A DNA stretch of 64,000 nucleotides from Aquarana catesbeiana. Taxonomy: Eukaryota > Chordata > Amphibia > Anura > Ranidae. Made by a program: the position numbers and the translations under genes. Positions 1-12,200 of this stretch are shown here, piece by piece. Below the pieces are notes generated by a model, which saw only the letters and a list, made by a program, of their open reading frames with translations, had not been told where the DNA came from and did no database searches. Positions within the stretch are counted from its first letter, which is position 1, and each line of letters opens with the position of its first letter. Where the stretch lies: NCBI RefSeq assembly GCF_042186555.1, contig NC_133329.1, positions 75,222,557-75,286,556 on the forward strand, in the 5' to 3' direction.

Positions 1-798
1 TCTAACGTTAAAAACACTTGATCTTACCGGATCTAATGAGTATCTATTATCCTGAATGATTTTTGGCCAGAAAATTTGATAAGGGGGGGCCAGCCCGTCC
101 ATATGTACTACCTAATATCTCTATTTTGATGTGGAATATCTCTGAAATGATGTGAGATCTAACGTTAAAACCACTTGATCTTACCGGATCTAACGAATAT
201 CTATTAGCCTGAATGATTTTTGCCCCGAAAATTTGATAAGGAAGTCTCTAATTATGTGAGATCTAACGTTAAAACCACTTGATCTTACCGGATCTAACGA
301 ATATCTATTAGCCTGAAAGATTTTTGGCCCAAAAATTTGATAAGGGGGGGCCAGCCCATCCATATGTACCACCTAATATCTCTATTTTGATGTGGAATAT
401 CTCTGAAATGATGTGAGATCTAACGTTAAAAACACTTGATCTTACCGGATCTAACGAATATCTATTAGCCTGAATGATTTTTGGCCCGAAAATTTGATAA
501 GGGGGGGCTAACCCGTCCATATGTACCACCTAATATCTCTATTTTGATGTGGAATATCTCTGAAATGATGTGAGATCTAACGTTAAAACCACTTGATCTT
601 ACCGGATCTAATGAATATCTATTAGCCTGAATGATTTTTGGGCCGAAAATTTGATAAGGGAGGGCCAGCCCTCCCTCATTAATCACTTAATAAGTTTCTA
701 ATTATGTGAGATCTAACATTAAAACCACTTGATCTTACCGGATCTAACAAATTGCTTCCAAAATAGCTAACTTTTTGGTCAATTTTTTGATAAGGGGG
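1..798. repeat. Satellite array, 157-bp unit
   Basis: The phrase TCTAACGTTAAAA recurs at 1, 158, 262, 419 and 576, with a variant at 712. Spacings are 157, 104, 157, 157 and 136 bp, so full units alternate with internally deleted ones. Each unit carries a G run followed by CCAGCCC and a conserved ATTTTTGGCC stretch. The last unit decays towards 798 and the array continues off the left edge. Small reading frames on the minus strand merely follow the repeat and are not genes. Confidence 0.9.
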
Positions 799-1189
799 GG
801 CTGAAGACGGGTTAGCAGAACATAGCAGAAGGTCAGGGCAGGCAGCAAAAGACCAGATTTAATAAACATAGTAAAGGTCAGGTAGCAATTTCTCACAGCA
901 AGGACCAGGTACACACTGTGGGTAGTTCTAAACCAACTGAGCACTCTCTCTCTATCTGGAACTTCTCAGCTTTATAGTGATTAAAAGGGAAATGACCTCC
1001 GGAGGGTGTGGTGAAAGTGATGCAATTGCTGTCTATAACAGGAAGCACATCGGTGATGCCATCAGACATGTGCTAGAGGCCTCACTATACTCACACGGGG
1101 GTGCCACAGGCCACCAACAAGAGTGCCAAGGACTGACATGTTGTGAGCGCGAGAACCCCTGCAGTTGGTACATGTAGGTTGCGGGTTGT
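799..1189. other. Unassigned sequence
   Basis: I see no gene, tandem repeat or terminal inverted repeat here. It could be the remains of an old interspersed repeat between the satellite and the hAT-like element. Confidence 0.4.
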
Positions 1190-2316
1190 GACACTCCGTC
1201 TGATACCAATTAATGGGCACTATTCAATCCACTGATACCAATGATGGGACACTATTCCTTCCCATGACACAAACAATGCGGTACTATTCCTCCCACTGAA
1301 ACCAACGATGAGTCATTATGCCGTCCACTGACACCCACGATGGGACACTATTCCTTCCAATGACACAAACAATGGGGTACTATTCCTCCCACTGAAACCA
1401 ACGATGAGTCATCATGCCTTCCACTGACACCAACGATGGGGCACTATTCCTTCCACTGATACCAATGATGGGGCACTATTCCTCCCACTGATACCAATGA
1501 TGGGGCACTATTCCTTCCACTGATACCAATGATGGGACACTATTCTTTCCAATGACACAAACCATGGGTTACTATTCCTCCCACTGAAACCAACGATGAG
1601 TCATCATGCCTTCCACTAACACCAACGATGGGGCACTATTCCTCCCACTGATAACAATGAAGGGGCACTATTTATTCCACTGATACAAATGAATGGGGCA
1701 CTATCCATTCCACTGAAACCAATGATGGGACACTATTCCTCCCACTGATACCAATGAATGGGGCATTATTCATTCCACTGATACCAATGAATGGAGCACT
1801 ATTCATTCCACTGATACCAATGAATGGGGCACTATTCATTCCACTGGTACCAATGAATGGAGCACTATTCATTCCACTGATACCAATGAATGGGCCACTA
1901 TTCATTCCACTGATATCAATGAATGGGGCACTAGTCATTCCACTGGTACCAATGAATGGGGCACTAGTCATTCCACTGATACCAATGAATGAGGCACTAG
2001 TCATTACACTGATACCAATGAATGGGGCATTATTCATTACACTGATACCAATGAATGGGGCACTATTCATTCCACCAATACCAATGAATGGGGCACTATT
2101 CATTACACCGATACCAGCAATACCAATGATGGGGCCACTATTCCTCCTACTGACCATAGGTGCTATGTAATTCCCACTGACCACCGAGCCTGGGACATTG
2201 TTTGCTCCCATTGATGCAAGGGAGTTTTCTACTCCTATTGTCCACAGTCCAGCCCCACCTTAAGTTTTTGATAGACAATAAACTAGCCCTTTATTTAGAA
2301 AGTTTGGAGAACCCTG
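1190..2316 (-). mobile_element. hAT-like non-autonomous element, one end visible
   Basis: The right end at 2316 reads ...TTTGGAGAACCCTG, the reverse complement of the end seen at 43066 (CAAGGGTCACCAAAC). The two elements also share a GTCCACAGTCC-type inner block and the same minisatellite core. The opposite end is not visible near 1190, so the copy is truncated or its end has decayed. A CAGGG-type end is typical of hAT elements. The 8-bp duplication cannot be checked with one end missing. Confidence 0.55.
1197..2130. repeat. 33-bp minisatellite
   Basis: Tandem variants of ACTGATACCAATGAATGGGG followed by CACTATTCATTCC. The most regular part is 1672-2130. The period is 33 bp, a multiple of three with no stop codon, which produces spurious frames of 138 and 179 codons on opposite strands. 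The same core appears in reverse, degenerate form at 43590-43760. Confidence 0.9.
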
Positions 2317-3078
2317 ATCTAGAGTCAACATAAAGTCCAGATAAGGCATTTACGTAATAGCGATCTACTACATTCATAAGGTGGTGCATGTGCCATCATT
2401 GCCTGTTGGCTTACCCAGTCAGACCAGGAAGAGAAGGGGGTGTTGGATTCATAGTTTACGAAGGTTGTGCAGGCAGTCATGGTTCTGTTTTTCCTACAAT
2501 GAGCTGGTAATGGGTCTTCTGGATTAAATTACAAGCTGACTATACAGAGTGCAGCAAATTGGCAATGTGCGGCAAACATCCAATGACCACTGATGGTCCA
2601 TATTTGCTTCAAATCACAGTCTGGGAAAACTAATCAGCTCATCACTAGTTCTTAAATCTGTTTCCACCTGCTTTAAGGTCTCATCTCTTCATTTACGAGG
2701 CTAGAGGCAAAGGCTGGGCTTTCTTCAAACTCATAATCCTAGTTCCTAGTAAATCACAGCTAGTAAAAAAACAAAAAAAAATCAGGTTTATATGAGACAA
2801 TGAAGCCTGTGCACACACCTAACTGGTTGTCACGATGAGTTTGCAGAGTATACTATGACTTGTATAGTATTTGTATAATTGGTGAGTGCAGCAGGATTAG
2901 TAAAACTAAACACACTTAGGCCCCCCTCTCTGGAATGGAAGGTTCTGATTGGCTGTTTATGCTGTCAACCAAGCCTACAAAGATTACAGGGACGTAAGAG
3001 ATCATTTTTCAGCTATAAACAATGAATTCTTTTCTGTTTTTTCCACTAATGTCCCTTTAACTGGGCGGAGCGTGCTGT
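2317..3078 (+). promoter_or_regulatory. Upstream region of NMRAL1-like gene 1
   Basis: This stretch has no gene. From about 2873 it aligns with sequence upstream of gene 3: the 18-base block ATAATTGGTGAGTGCAGC occurs in both, at about 2875 and 53740. It is followed in each by a related ATTGG-containing stretch (an inverted CCAAT motif at about 2949). This shared sequence shows that the duplication producing the gene cluster included the proximal promoter. Confidence 0.55.
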
Positions 3079-3087
3079 GCTGAGTCA
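3079..3087 (-). promoter_or_regulatory. Antioxidant-response/Maf-like site, gene 1
   Basis: GCTGAGTCA on the + strand reads TGACTCAGC on the minus strand, which fits the TGACnnnGC core bound by NRF2/small Maf heterodimers. It also contains an AP-1 core. It lies 21 bases upstream of the TATA-like box. The same nine bases occur at 41706-41714 before the orphan first exon. Binding is inferred from the motif only. Confidence 0.5.
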
Positions 3088-3108
3088 TTGGACGCAAAGC
3101 ACATTACT

Positions 3109-3114
3109 ATAAAG
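3109..3114 (+). promoter_or_regulatory. TATA-like box, gene 1
   Basis: TATAAA about 100 bases upstream of the start codon. The implied transcription start lies near 3140, giving a short leader built of two to three ~30-base motifs (CTTATAAGAAG..CATCCACCTC). Confidence 0.5.
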
Positions 3115-3210
3115 AAGTCCCCCTCTTTCTAAGAAAACCATCTAGACTTCTAGACTTCTAAGAAAACCATCCACCTCTGTAGACTTATAAGAAGATCATC
3201 CACCTCCGTC

Positions 3211-3250
3211 ATGGCTAGCAAGAAACTTATCACTGTCCTAGGAGCCACAG
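3211..3250 (+). CDS. nmral1: Gene 1 exon 1
   Basis: Encodes MASKKLITVLGAT plus the first base of the next Gly codon, ending in a GTAAGA donor. The first beta strand and half of the glycine-rich dinucleotide loop are in this exon. It is too short to appear as an isolated reading frame and was found by its match to 42855 and 54008. Confidence 0.92.
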
Positions 3251-6200
3251 GTAAGAGGAAGAACATCTGAGATGAAAGAAATAAACCATAACTGAATTAT
3301 GCTTAGTTTGCTTAAAGTATAACTAAAGGCAAAACTTTTTTTTAGATCTGGATAGAGTGTAGATGGATTAGGACCCCTGCCAGTTTTTATTGCGGTCTGT
3401 GACCCCATTAGGGAGATTCACCCTTTCTATTTGTCCTATATACCAGGGGCATTGCTAGGTCTAGAAAAGATCTGGGGCTAGAGCCCATAGCAGAGAAGTA
3501 AAGTCATATGCTTGGGCGGGCATACAAATGTATATAATGTGTGTGTGTAACATTATATATTATCATTAAATTAGGGTACCCAAAGCCTCCCCTCATTACA
3601 TCAGGGTCCACAGAAAGCCCCCCCCTTACATTAGGGTCACCAGAGAGCTTGTAATGTTACCTGCCACAAGATGCAGATTGTTACATACAGAGAGGCTAGT
3701 GTATATAGAAGACAGGTGAGAGAGAAATGCCGCTCACAAAGCTTCAACACTTGAACAAGTGCTCCCGCCCTACTACAAACTCTCAGGTGCTGGCTCTGCA
3801 CAATCGTGTAGAAAAAGGAAGGAAATCCTGGACTGCCACACTCCATGAAAAAGGCATCTTTATTAGCAAAAAATTGGTAAAAATCCAAAAAACAGTCACA
3901 TTAAAGAGTGGATATAACAGGGATTAAGGCTAACGCGTTTCACATCAAAAGCTGCTTACTCATAGTTGTGAGTAAGCATTTTTTGATGTGAAACACATTA
4001 GCCTTGATCCCTGATGTGACTGTTTTTTGGATTTTTACCAATTTTTTGCTAATAAAGATGCCTTTTTCATGGAGTATATAGAAGACAGGCTAGTGCAGCC
4101 TTTCTCAACCTTTTCAACACAGAGGAACCCTTGAAATAGTTCTCTGGTGTTAGGGAACCCCTGCTAAAAAATTAGAAATCTACAACTCAGGATACATTAG
4201 TGTGATGGCCAGTAGGAAGCATGGTCCTTACACTTGTGGTCATTGGGAAGAATTACGTCCTTACAGATAGTTAAAAAGATCAATGGTGTCAGTGGGAACT
4301 TATTTGAGAGGCAGAAATTGCCCAATGCTGAAGGAACCCCTACCAACCTCTGGAGGAACCCTAGTTGAGAATCACTGGGCTAGTGTATACAGAGAGGCTG
4401 GGAATACGGAAAGGAGAGTGACTAGGTATACAGAGAGGCTAGAGGATACCTCCCAACATTTTGAGATGGGAATGAGGGACACCTACTAACAAAAGTATGT
4501 AGGCATAGGACACGCCCCCTGTCACACCCCCTTAAAGGAGAAATAACAAGAAAAATGTTACTTAAATCCACAAGGAGTTTTTTTTACCACTACTATTCCT
4601 TTATATTGGATTTTAAAATGTACAAATGCAGCAATTTAGAAATTGGATGAAAAGGTTTAGCACTGGGAAACACTTAAAAAAGTGCATTTTACATACAACT
4701 ATATAGATCAGACCAAAATGAGGGACAAATGAGGAGGAAAGAGGGACAGAGGGACATTGCTCTAAATCAGGGACAGTCCCTCGAAATCAGGGACAGTTGG
4801 GAGCTATGCTAGAGTATACAGAGAGGGGAGAGGCTGGGTATACAGAGTTTCCCCCCTCCCCCTTGGTCTGTACTTACCTGCTCAGGAGCACTGTGTGAGA
4901 TAGATCCTCCCGACTCGATGATATGGGTGGAGCAAGGGAGGAGGCTCACTCTCATACTCATCTCTCTTCTCTGGCTGTCAGTGAACCATCAAGTGCAAAG
5001 TAGTCAGTGAGAGTGCCGCGGCTGTGCGGGAAGCGCTGTGTCAGACAGCCTGGGGCACTATCACTGTGGGGCCGGCCCTGGGCAGATTCGGGGCTCCAGC
5101 CTCAATAGCCACCCCACTGCTATTTACTATTATCATTAACCACTTCAGTACCGGCGTATTGTCATATGACGTCCACAGATGGGATCTCCCATCCTGGGTG
5201 GACATCATATGACGTCCTGGGATTCCCGGCCGCCTAGGGGGCGCTCGCGCGCCGCCGGGAGCGCGCGCGCCCGCCGCGTTGCTCGGGACCCGGTGCGTGT
5301 GCCTGGCGGCCGCGATGTCCGCCGGGCACCCGCGATTGCCCGTTAACCGGGCCGGCATGTGGATCTGTGTGTGTAAACACACAGATCCACAGCCTGTCAG
5401 CTCTGAGGAGAGCGATCTGTGTTCCCAGAACGAGGAACACTGATCGGTCTCCTCCCCTTGAGCGTCCCCTCCCCCTTCAGTTAGTAATCACTCCCTAGGA
5501 AACATATTAACCCCTCCCCGCCCCCTAGTGGTTAACCCCTTCACTGCCTGTCACATTTACACAGTAATCAATGCAATTATAGCATTGATCGCTGTATAAA
5601 TGTGAATGGTCCCAAAAATGTGTCAAAAGTGTCCGATGTGTCCGCCATAATGTCGCAGTCACGAAAAAAAATTGCGATCGCCGCTAAAAAAATAAATACA
5701 TTTTTTTTTTAAAAAATGCCATAAATCTATCCCCTATTTTGTAGACGCTATAACTTTTGCGCAAACCAATCAATATACGCTTATTGCGGTTTTTTTTTAC
5801 CAAAAATATGTAGAAGAATACGTATCGGCCGAAACTGAGGAAAAAATTTGTTTTTTTTAAAAAAAATTGGGATATTTATTATCTGCAAAAAGTAAAAAAT
5901 ATTGTGTTTTTTTTCAAAATTGTCGCTCTTCTTTTGTTTATAGCGCAAAAAATAAAAACCGCAGAGGCGATCAAATACCACCAAAAGAAAGCTCTATTTG
6001 TGGTGAAAAAAGGACGTCAATTTTTTTTGGGTACAACGTCGCACGACCGCGCAATTGACGTTTAAAGTGCGACAGCGCTGTAAACTAAAAATTGGCCGGG
6101 AAGGAAGGGGGTGAAATTGCCCTGTATTGAACCGGTTAAAAGTAAAATCCCAAATTTTGGGTTGTCCCCAGAAATGTAATAGAGGAAAAGTCTTCCAATG

Positions 6201-9200
6201 GGGGCATTAGTTCTGGTGGCGTGGGGATCCCCAAGAAATTCTCTTTGCAGGAATTTCCTCTCACTTCCTGTTTGGCTCTGGGACAGGAAGTGAAGGTAAA
6301 CCTCTGCAATGGGACACAGATGGGGAAAAAAAAAATATAACAGGGGTTATCACCCTCCCTCATGCTTCTTTGACACATGCAGACCATTTGTCCGTTTTTC
6401 ATCCATCCGTCGACGGATGAAAAATGGACATTAATGCATCTCTGGAATAAACGGATGCAAACAGATGATCATCTATTTACACCCGTTTACATACGCATTC
6501 GTCAACATCTGTGTTTTGAACGGATAAAGGCCCTATTTTTGTTCTGTTAAAAAAAAAAAACAGACGAAAAACAAATGTAGACAAATGGTCTATTTTTGCA
6601 TTGGAAATGGATATAAAAAAACTGAAGAAAAAACGTGACTGAACTGATGCAACAAACGGTCTACATGTGTAAAAGGGGCCTTACTCTATCCAAAGCAAAC
6701 AATAAAATAAAAAATTTGCCTATAGTTCTACTTTAAGCCTGATAGACTGGATTTTTTTTTAAGAATATATTTCTGGTTTCACATTTTTAAAAATCTTTTC
6801 TTGCATCTCTGCATTGCTGTTTATCTACATGACCATATCCTATATACAGTATCCCACAAAAGTGAGTACCCCCTCACATTTTTGTAAACATTTATTATAT
6901 CTTTACATGTGACAACACTGAAGAAATGACACTTTGCTACAATGTATTTAATGTTATATTGTAAAGCGCTGCGTAAACTGTTGGCGCTATATAAATCCTT
7001 AATAATAATAATAATAATAATGTCTAAACCGCTGGCAACAAAAGTGAGTACACCCCTAATTGAAAATGTCCAAATTGGGTTCAATTAGCTATTCTCCCTC
7101 CCCGGTGTCATGTGACTCGTTAGTGTTACAAGATCTCAGGTGTGAATGGGGAGCAGGTGTGTTAAATTTGGTGTATTATTGCTCTCACTCACTTATACTG
7201 GTCACTGGAAGTTCAACGCACCTCATGGCAAAGAGCTCTCTGAGGATCTGAAAAAAAGAATTGTTGCTCTACATAAAGATGGCCTAGACTATAAGAAGAT
7301 TGCCAAGACCCTGAAACTGAGCTGCAGCACGGTGGCCAAGACCATACGGCGGCTTAACAGGACAGGTTCCACTCAGAACAGGCCTTGCCATGGTCGACCA
7401 AAGAAGTTGAGTGCACGTGCTCAGCGTCATATCCAGAGGTTGTCTTTGGGAAATAGACGTATGATTGCTGCCAGCATTGCTGCAGAGGGTGAAGGGGTGG
7501 GGGGTCAGCCTGTCAGTGCTCAGACCATACACCGCACACTGCATCAAATTGGTCTGCATGGCTGTCATCCCAGAAGGAAGCCTCTTCTAAAGATGATGCA
7601 CAAGAAAGCCCACAAACAGTTTGCTGAAGACAAGCAGACTAAAGACATGGATTACTGGAACCATGTCCTGTGGTCTGATGAGACCAAGATAAACTTATTT
7701 GGTTCAGATGGTGTCAAGTGTGTGTGGCGGCAACCAGGTGAGTACAAAGACAAGTTGCCTACAGTCAAGCATGGTGGTGGGAGTGTCATAGTCTGGGGCT
7801 GCATGAGTGCTGCCTGCACTGGGGAGCTACAGTTCATTGAGGGAACCATGAATGCCAACATGTACTGTGACATACTAAAGCAGAGCATGGTCCCCTCCCT
7901 TCAGAGACTGGGCCGCAGGACAGTATTCCAACATAACGACCCCAAACACACCTCCAAGATGACCCCTGCCTTGCTAAAGAAGCTGAGGGTAAAGGTGATG
8001 GACTGGCCAAGCATGTCTCCAGACCTAAACATTATTGAGCATCTGTGGGGCATCCTCAAACGGAAGGTCCGTGGTGTCATCATAGAGGAGTGGAAGAGGA
8101 CTCCTGTGGCAACCTGTGAAGCTCTGGTGAACTCCATGCTCAAGAGGGTTAAGGCAGTGCTGGAAAATAATGGTGGCCACACAAAATATTGACACTTTGG
8201 GCCCAATTTGGACATTCTCACTTAGGGGTGTACTCACTTTTGTTGCCAGCGGTTTAGACATTAATGGCTGTGTGTTGAGTTATTTTGAGGGGACATCAAA
8301 TTTATACTGTTATACAAGCTTTACACTCACTACTTTTTTTTCAAATATTTTATTTCTTAACCATCAAAGGCGAGTCTAGGTTCTCACAACAGTTTAACAG
8401 ATATATTTAAGGAACAAAAACAATAGTCCAAAAATAGAAATCAGATCATTCATGGCCCTCAATATACATTCAGTGAGAATTAACGTCGAATAATGTTACG
8501 TACTTCCCTCCAATATGGTATTATCTTTGGACAGGACCAAAAAAAGTGTAGCATCGTACCTCTCTCCTCCAGACATCTCCAACAGCAAGCTGGCATTTCA
8601 GGGTAAAATTTATGTAGCATCTGTGGAGTATGGTACCACCGCGTAAATATTTTGTTATTAGTCTCCTGGATCAGACAGATGATTTCAGCGAGAGTCTAAT
8701 CATTTTTTGTCTTTGACTAATTGTGAACTTAATTTCATCTCTCTCTTCCATCTCTCTATCCAAGATAGATATGGTTGTTCCGGAGGGGTAATCAGTAGAC
8801 CATACATCCTTGAGAGTGTTTGCGTCAAAGTCCCTTTGTTCGAGCAGCACTCTTCAAATGTGGATAATTGTCGGCCTAACCTCTCCGGAGACTTGTGAGC
8901 AGGTACGTACTGTGGGGCCTGTCAGAGGGTGTAACTTTAAATAAGACGAGAGATTATCATAGCACCATGGTGCCCCTTTCAGTAAAACGTCAGTTTGAGC
9001 TTGCTCAATCCGAACCCAGAGTTTATCCGTTGAGTGGCGAATCCAGTCTATGAGTCGCCCCAGAAGTACAGCCTGATAGTATTTAAGTACATCGGGGAGT
9101 GCGATACCTCCATGTTTAGATAGAGATAGTTTGGATCTGGGAATGCGTGGTCTCTTATGTGCCCATATAAATCTGATAACTAAAGAATGGACCTGTTTAA

Positions 9201-12200
9201 AATACTGGGATGGTATCTTAATTGGTAAGGTTTTAAGTAAAAATAAGTACTTGGGTAGGATACTCATCTTTAAAAGATTGCATCTACCAAACCAGGAATG
9301 CAGTCCCCGATTCCACATCTCCAGAGAAATAGTATACACACTACTTTACATTGTAGCAAAGTGTAATTTCTAGAGTGTTGTCACATGAAAAGATATAATA
9401 AAATATTTACAAAAATGTGAGGGGTGTACTCACATTTTATTGTGAGATACCGTACATCATTGCAATGGACTGGCTTCCTGATTGTGTCAACTGATGACCT
9501 TGGCTGCACAATGTGTGGCGGCGTAGGCGGTTGTAGTTTTCACAATGGGAGCACATGAAAGGGTGACAGTACAGGAGTGGGGTTTACAGGAATTGCCCAC
9601 ACAAGGGGCTTTCATAGCAGGATCATAAGACCATTTTTTCAATATGTTGAATTTTGTAAAAAAAAGGGATACAAATGGAGTATACAGATGCCCACAAACT
9701 GACCAAATATGAAATAAGCAGAGTTGGGGTCCTTTCACGCAGAACGCAGTTGGCTGCATTTTGAACTGCATTCCAACTTCATAGACCGCCCAAAATCAAG
9801 GTAACTCTATGGGCATAGTTCACATCATAGCAATGCAGTCCAGTGCAGTTAAAAAAAAAAAAGTATAGCATGCTGCATTTTTCTGCACCGCAATTGCAGG
9901 GGATGCACTACAAACATGCTACAAATGTACCGCACCCACACCATACTGCGCCCCTTTAAGTCAAGAAAGCAAAGGCCAAAAAGGTATAGAAAAATGCACT
10001 GCAGATGCACTGCTAAATGCAGCACAGAACACATGCAAAATGGAGTCAAGTGCGTAGCAAGTGCATTTCAAATACATGTAAACATGCAGTCAAAAACGCA
10101 CAGTTATGTTCAGTTTCTGTTGTGAATGGGCCCTAATAGTTACATCAAATGAGATATAAACTGCAGTACATTTGTTGTTTATACTTTGTGTACAGTTGAT
10201 TATAAACAATCAGTATGGTGAGTTGGGCCCCTTTCACTCCAGCAGACCAATCAGGTCCGCCTGCCAATTTTTCAGGTAGCTCGGACCACCCATTGTTCTT
10301 TACGAGGCGGCGGATGTCACCCGCTGGCATCCGATCTGGCATGCTAAATGCAGACATGGGGATACGTTCGACATCGGATGTTAATGGACATGCAGTCCAT
10401 TTCCATCTGACCATCCCATAGAGGAAAGCCAGCTCTGTGCTATGCAGAGCAGACACGGACCTGTCATCCACCTGTCATCAGCAGACAGAAATCCCCCCCC
10501 CCCTTTCCTGAGCAGGTGGATCTGCTTGAATAGATTCCACCACAGGTGAAAGGGGCCTAAGAGAAAACAAATATGAGCCATGAGGCCAAATTGATGAGTT
10601 AACCTTTGTAACCAACATGGCATTAGTACATGATCAGGGGATCAAGTGTTAAAAGGTAGTGGAAAGGAAGAAAAGAAAAATAGGAAAGATAAAGGAGAAG
10701 GAGGAGGGCTGGAGAAGAGTAGAAAAAAGGCAAGGGAGAGAGGAGAGAAGGGTATGACAGGGGTGTCTGGCCAACAGGGAAGCCAGACCCGCCAAGGGGA
10801 TCATTGGGTGTCAATAGGTGGGCTATGGCATAGCTCCCAACTGTCCCTGATTTCGAGGGACTGTTCCTGATTTGAAACAAAGTCCCTCTGTCCTTCTTTC
10901 CTCCTCATTTGTCCCTCATTTTGGTCTAATCTATATAGAAGTTTATAAAATGCAATATTTATCTTTGAAAAAACTTTCCATTGCCAAACCTTTCATTCAA
11001 TTTCTAAATTGCCGCAGTTGTAAATTTCAAAAGCCAACATAAAGGAATAGTAGTGGTAAAAAAAAAGACACTTGTGGGTTTAACCAATCATTTTTTTGTA
11101 GAATTCCCCTTTAGGGGGCGTGGCAGGGGGTGTGTCCTATGCCTGCATACTTTTGCTAATAGATGTCCCTCCGTCCCACTTCAAAAAGTTGGGAGGTATG
11201 GCCATGGGCTGTAAATTTTTAGAAATGTGTTGTGACTATTAGTGAAGACACTAGTCAGTTGGCATGAATATGTTATCAAGGCGAGATTCAACTTGAGAGA
11301 AACGGGTAAATACAGGATACATTTTAATAAATGAAAACTGCAGATTGAAAAAGAGTGAAACTTAATTTCTGTGAAACTGCATGAAACTTTTAAACCTCTA
11401 AAGGCCTCAAGGAATGAGGACCACATTGCCCCCCCCCCCCCCAAAAAAAAAAACAACAGTTTCACTTAAAGATAGAGCAGCAAATCAGATTTCAGTTTAC
11501 TGATGCCACAACACTGTGGAAAATATGCTACCAATTCTAACCTCCTTTTAAAAATGTTATTTGTCAGGCTATACCTGACCAATATATGCTGAAAATTACC
11601 TGGCTCTCAGTTACATCTTCTCCCAATTTCATAGACAAAGTCATTTGTAGAATAATGACTGGTTGCCCAGAATAGGATATTGCATATTTGTTCCAGATCA
11701 AAAAGCATGGAAGGCCATCATGGAGGCCAGTAATGGCAGCCTCCATGTTTTTCTAAAGGCCCGTACACACGATCGGACTTTGACAACTAGCATGCAAATA
11801 ATCTGTTGTAAGGCAACATCCGACCGTGTGTATGATTCATCGGACAAACTTTTTCGGTTTTCATCGGGCTTTTGTTGGCTGTGCGAATGGACAAACTTTC
11901 CGGCAACAAAAGTCCGATGGAGCAAAGTCCGATCGCGTGTACACAAAACCATCGGACAATGCAAAAGATCAGACAACAATACAGAAGTTGACCAAAGGGT
12001 GGCGCCGGAGAATTGAACGTCCTCTTTTTGATGTGTCTTCAGTACGTTGAAACATCACTACGTTCGTGTTTGTTGCCGAAAAAGTCCTGCCGTGTGTATG
12101 CTTAATTAGTTTACGGTCAACGCCCTTTGTACAAAAATCCACTGGAAAGTTTGTACAAAGTCTGATCGTGTGTATGAGGCTTAAGATATACTTTGCTTTA

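Larger units (their letters stand above)
6847..9452 (+). mobile_element. Tc1/mariner element with two nested insertions
   Basis: TA-CAGTATCCCAC at the left and GTGAGATACCG-TA at the right, with terminal inverted repeats of roughly 230 bases. Each repeat is interrupted. The left one has lost about 90 bases, replaced by a LINE tail (6949-7021). The right one carries a ~1-kb L1-type fragment (8334-9335). Without these the element would be near the usual 1.6 kb. It encodes the transposase frame at 7146-8192. Confidence 0.92.

Noticed and set aside
1672..2211. 179-codon minus-strand and 138-codon plus-strand frames
   Set aside because: Products of the 33-base minisatellite in an hAT-like element.
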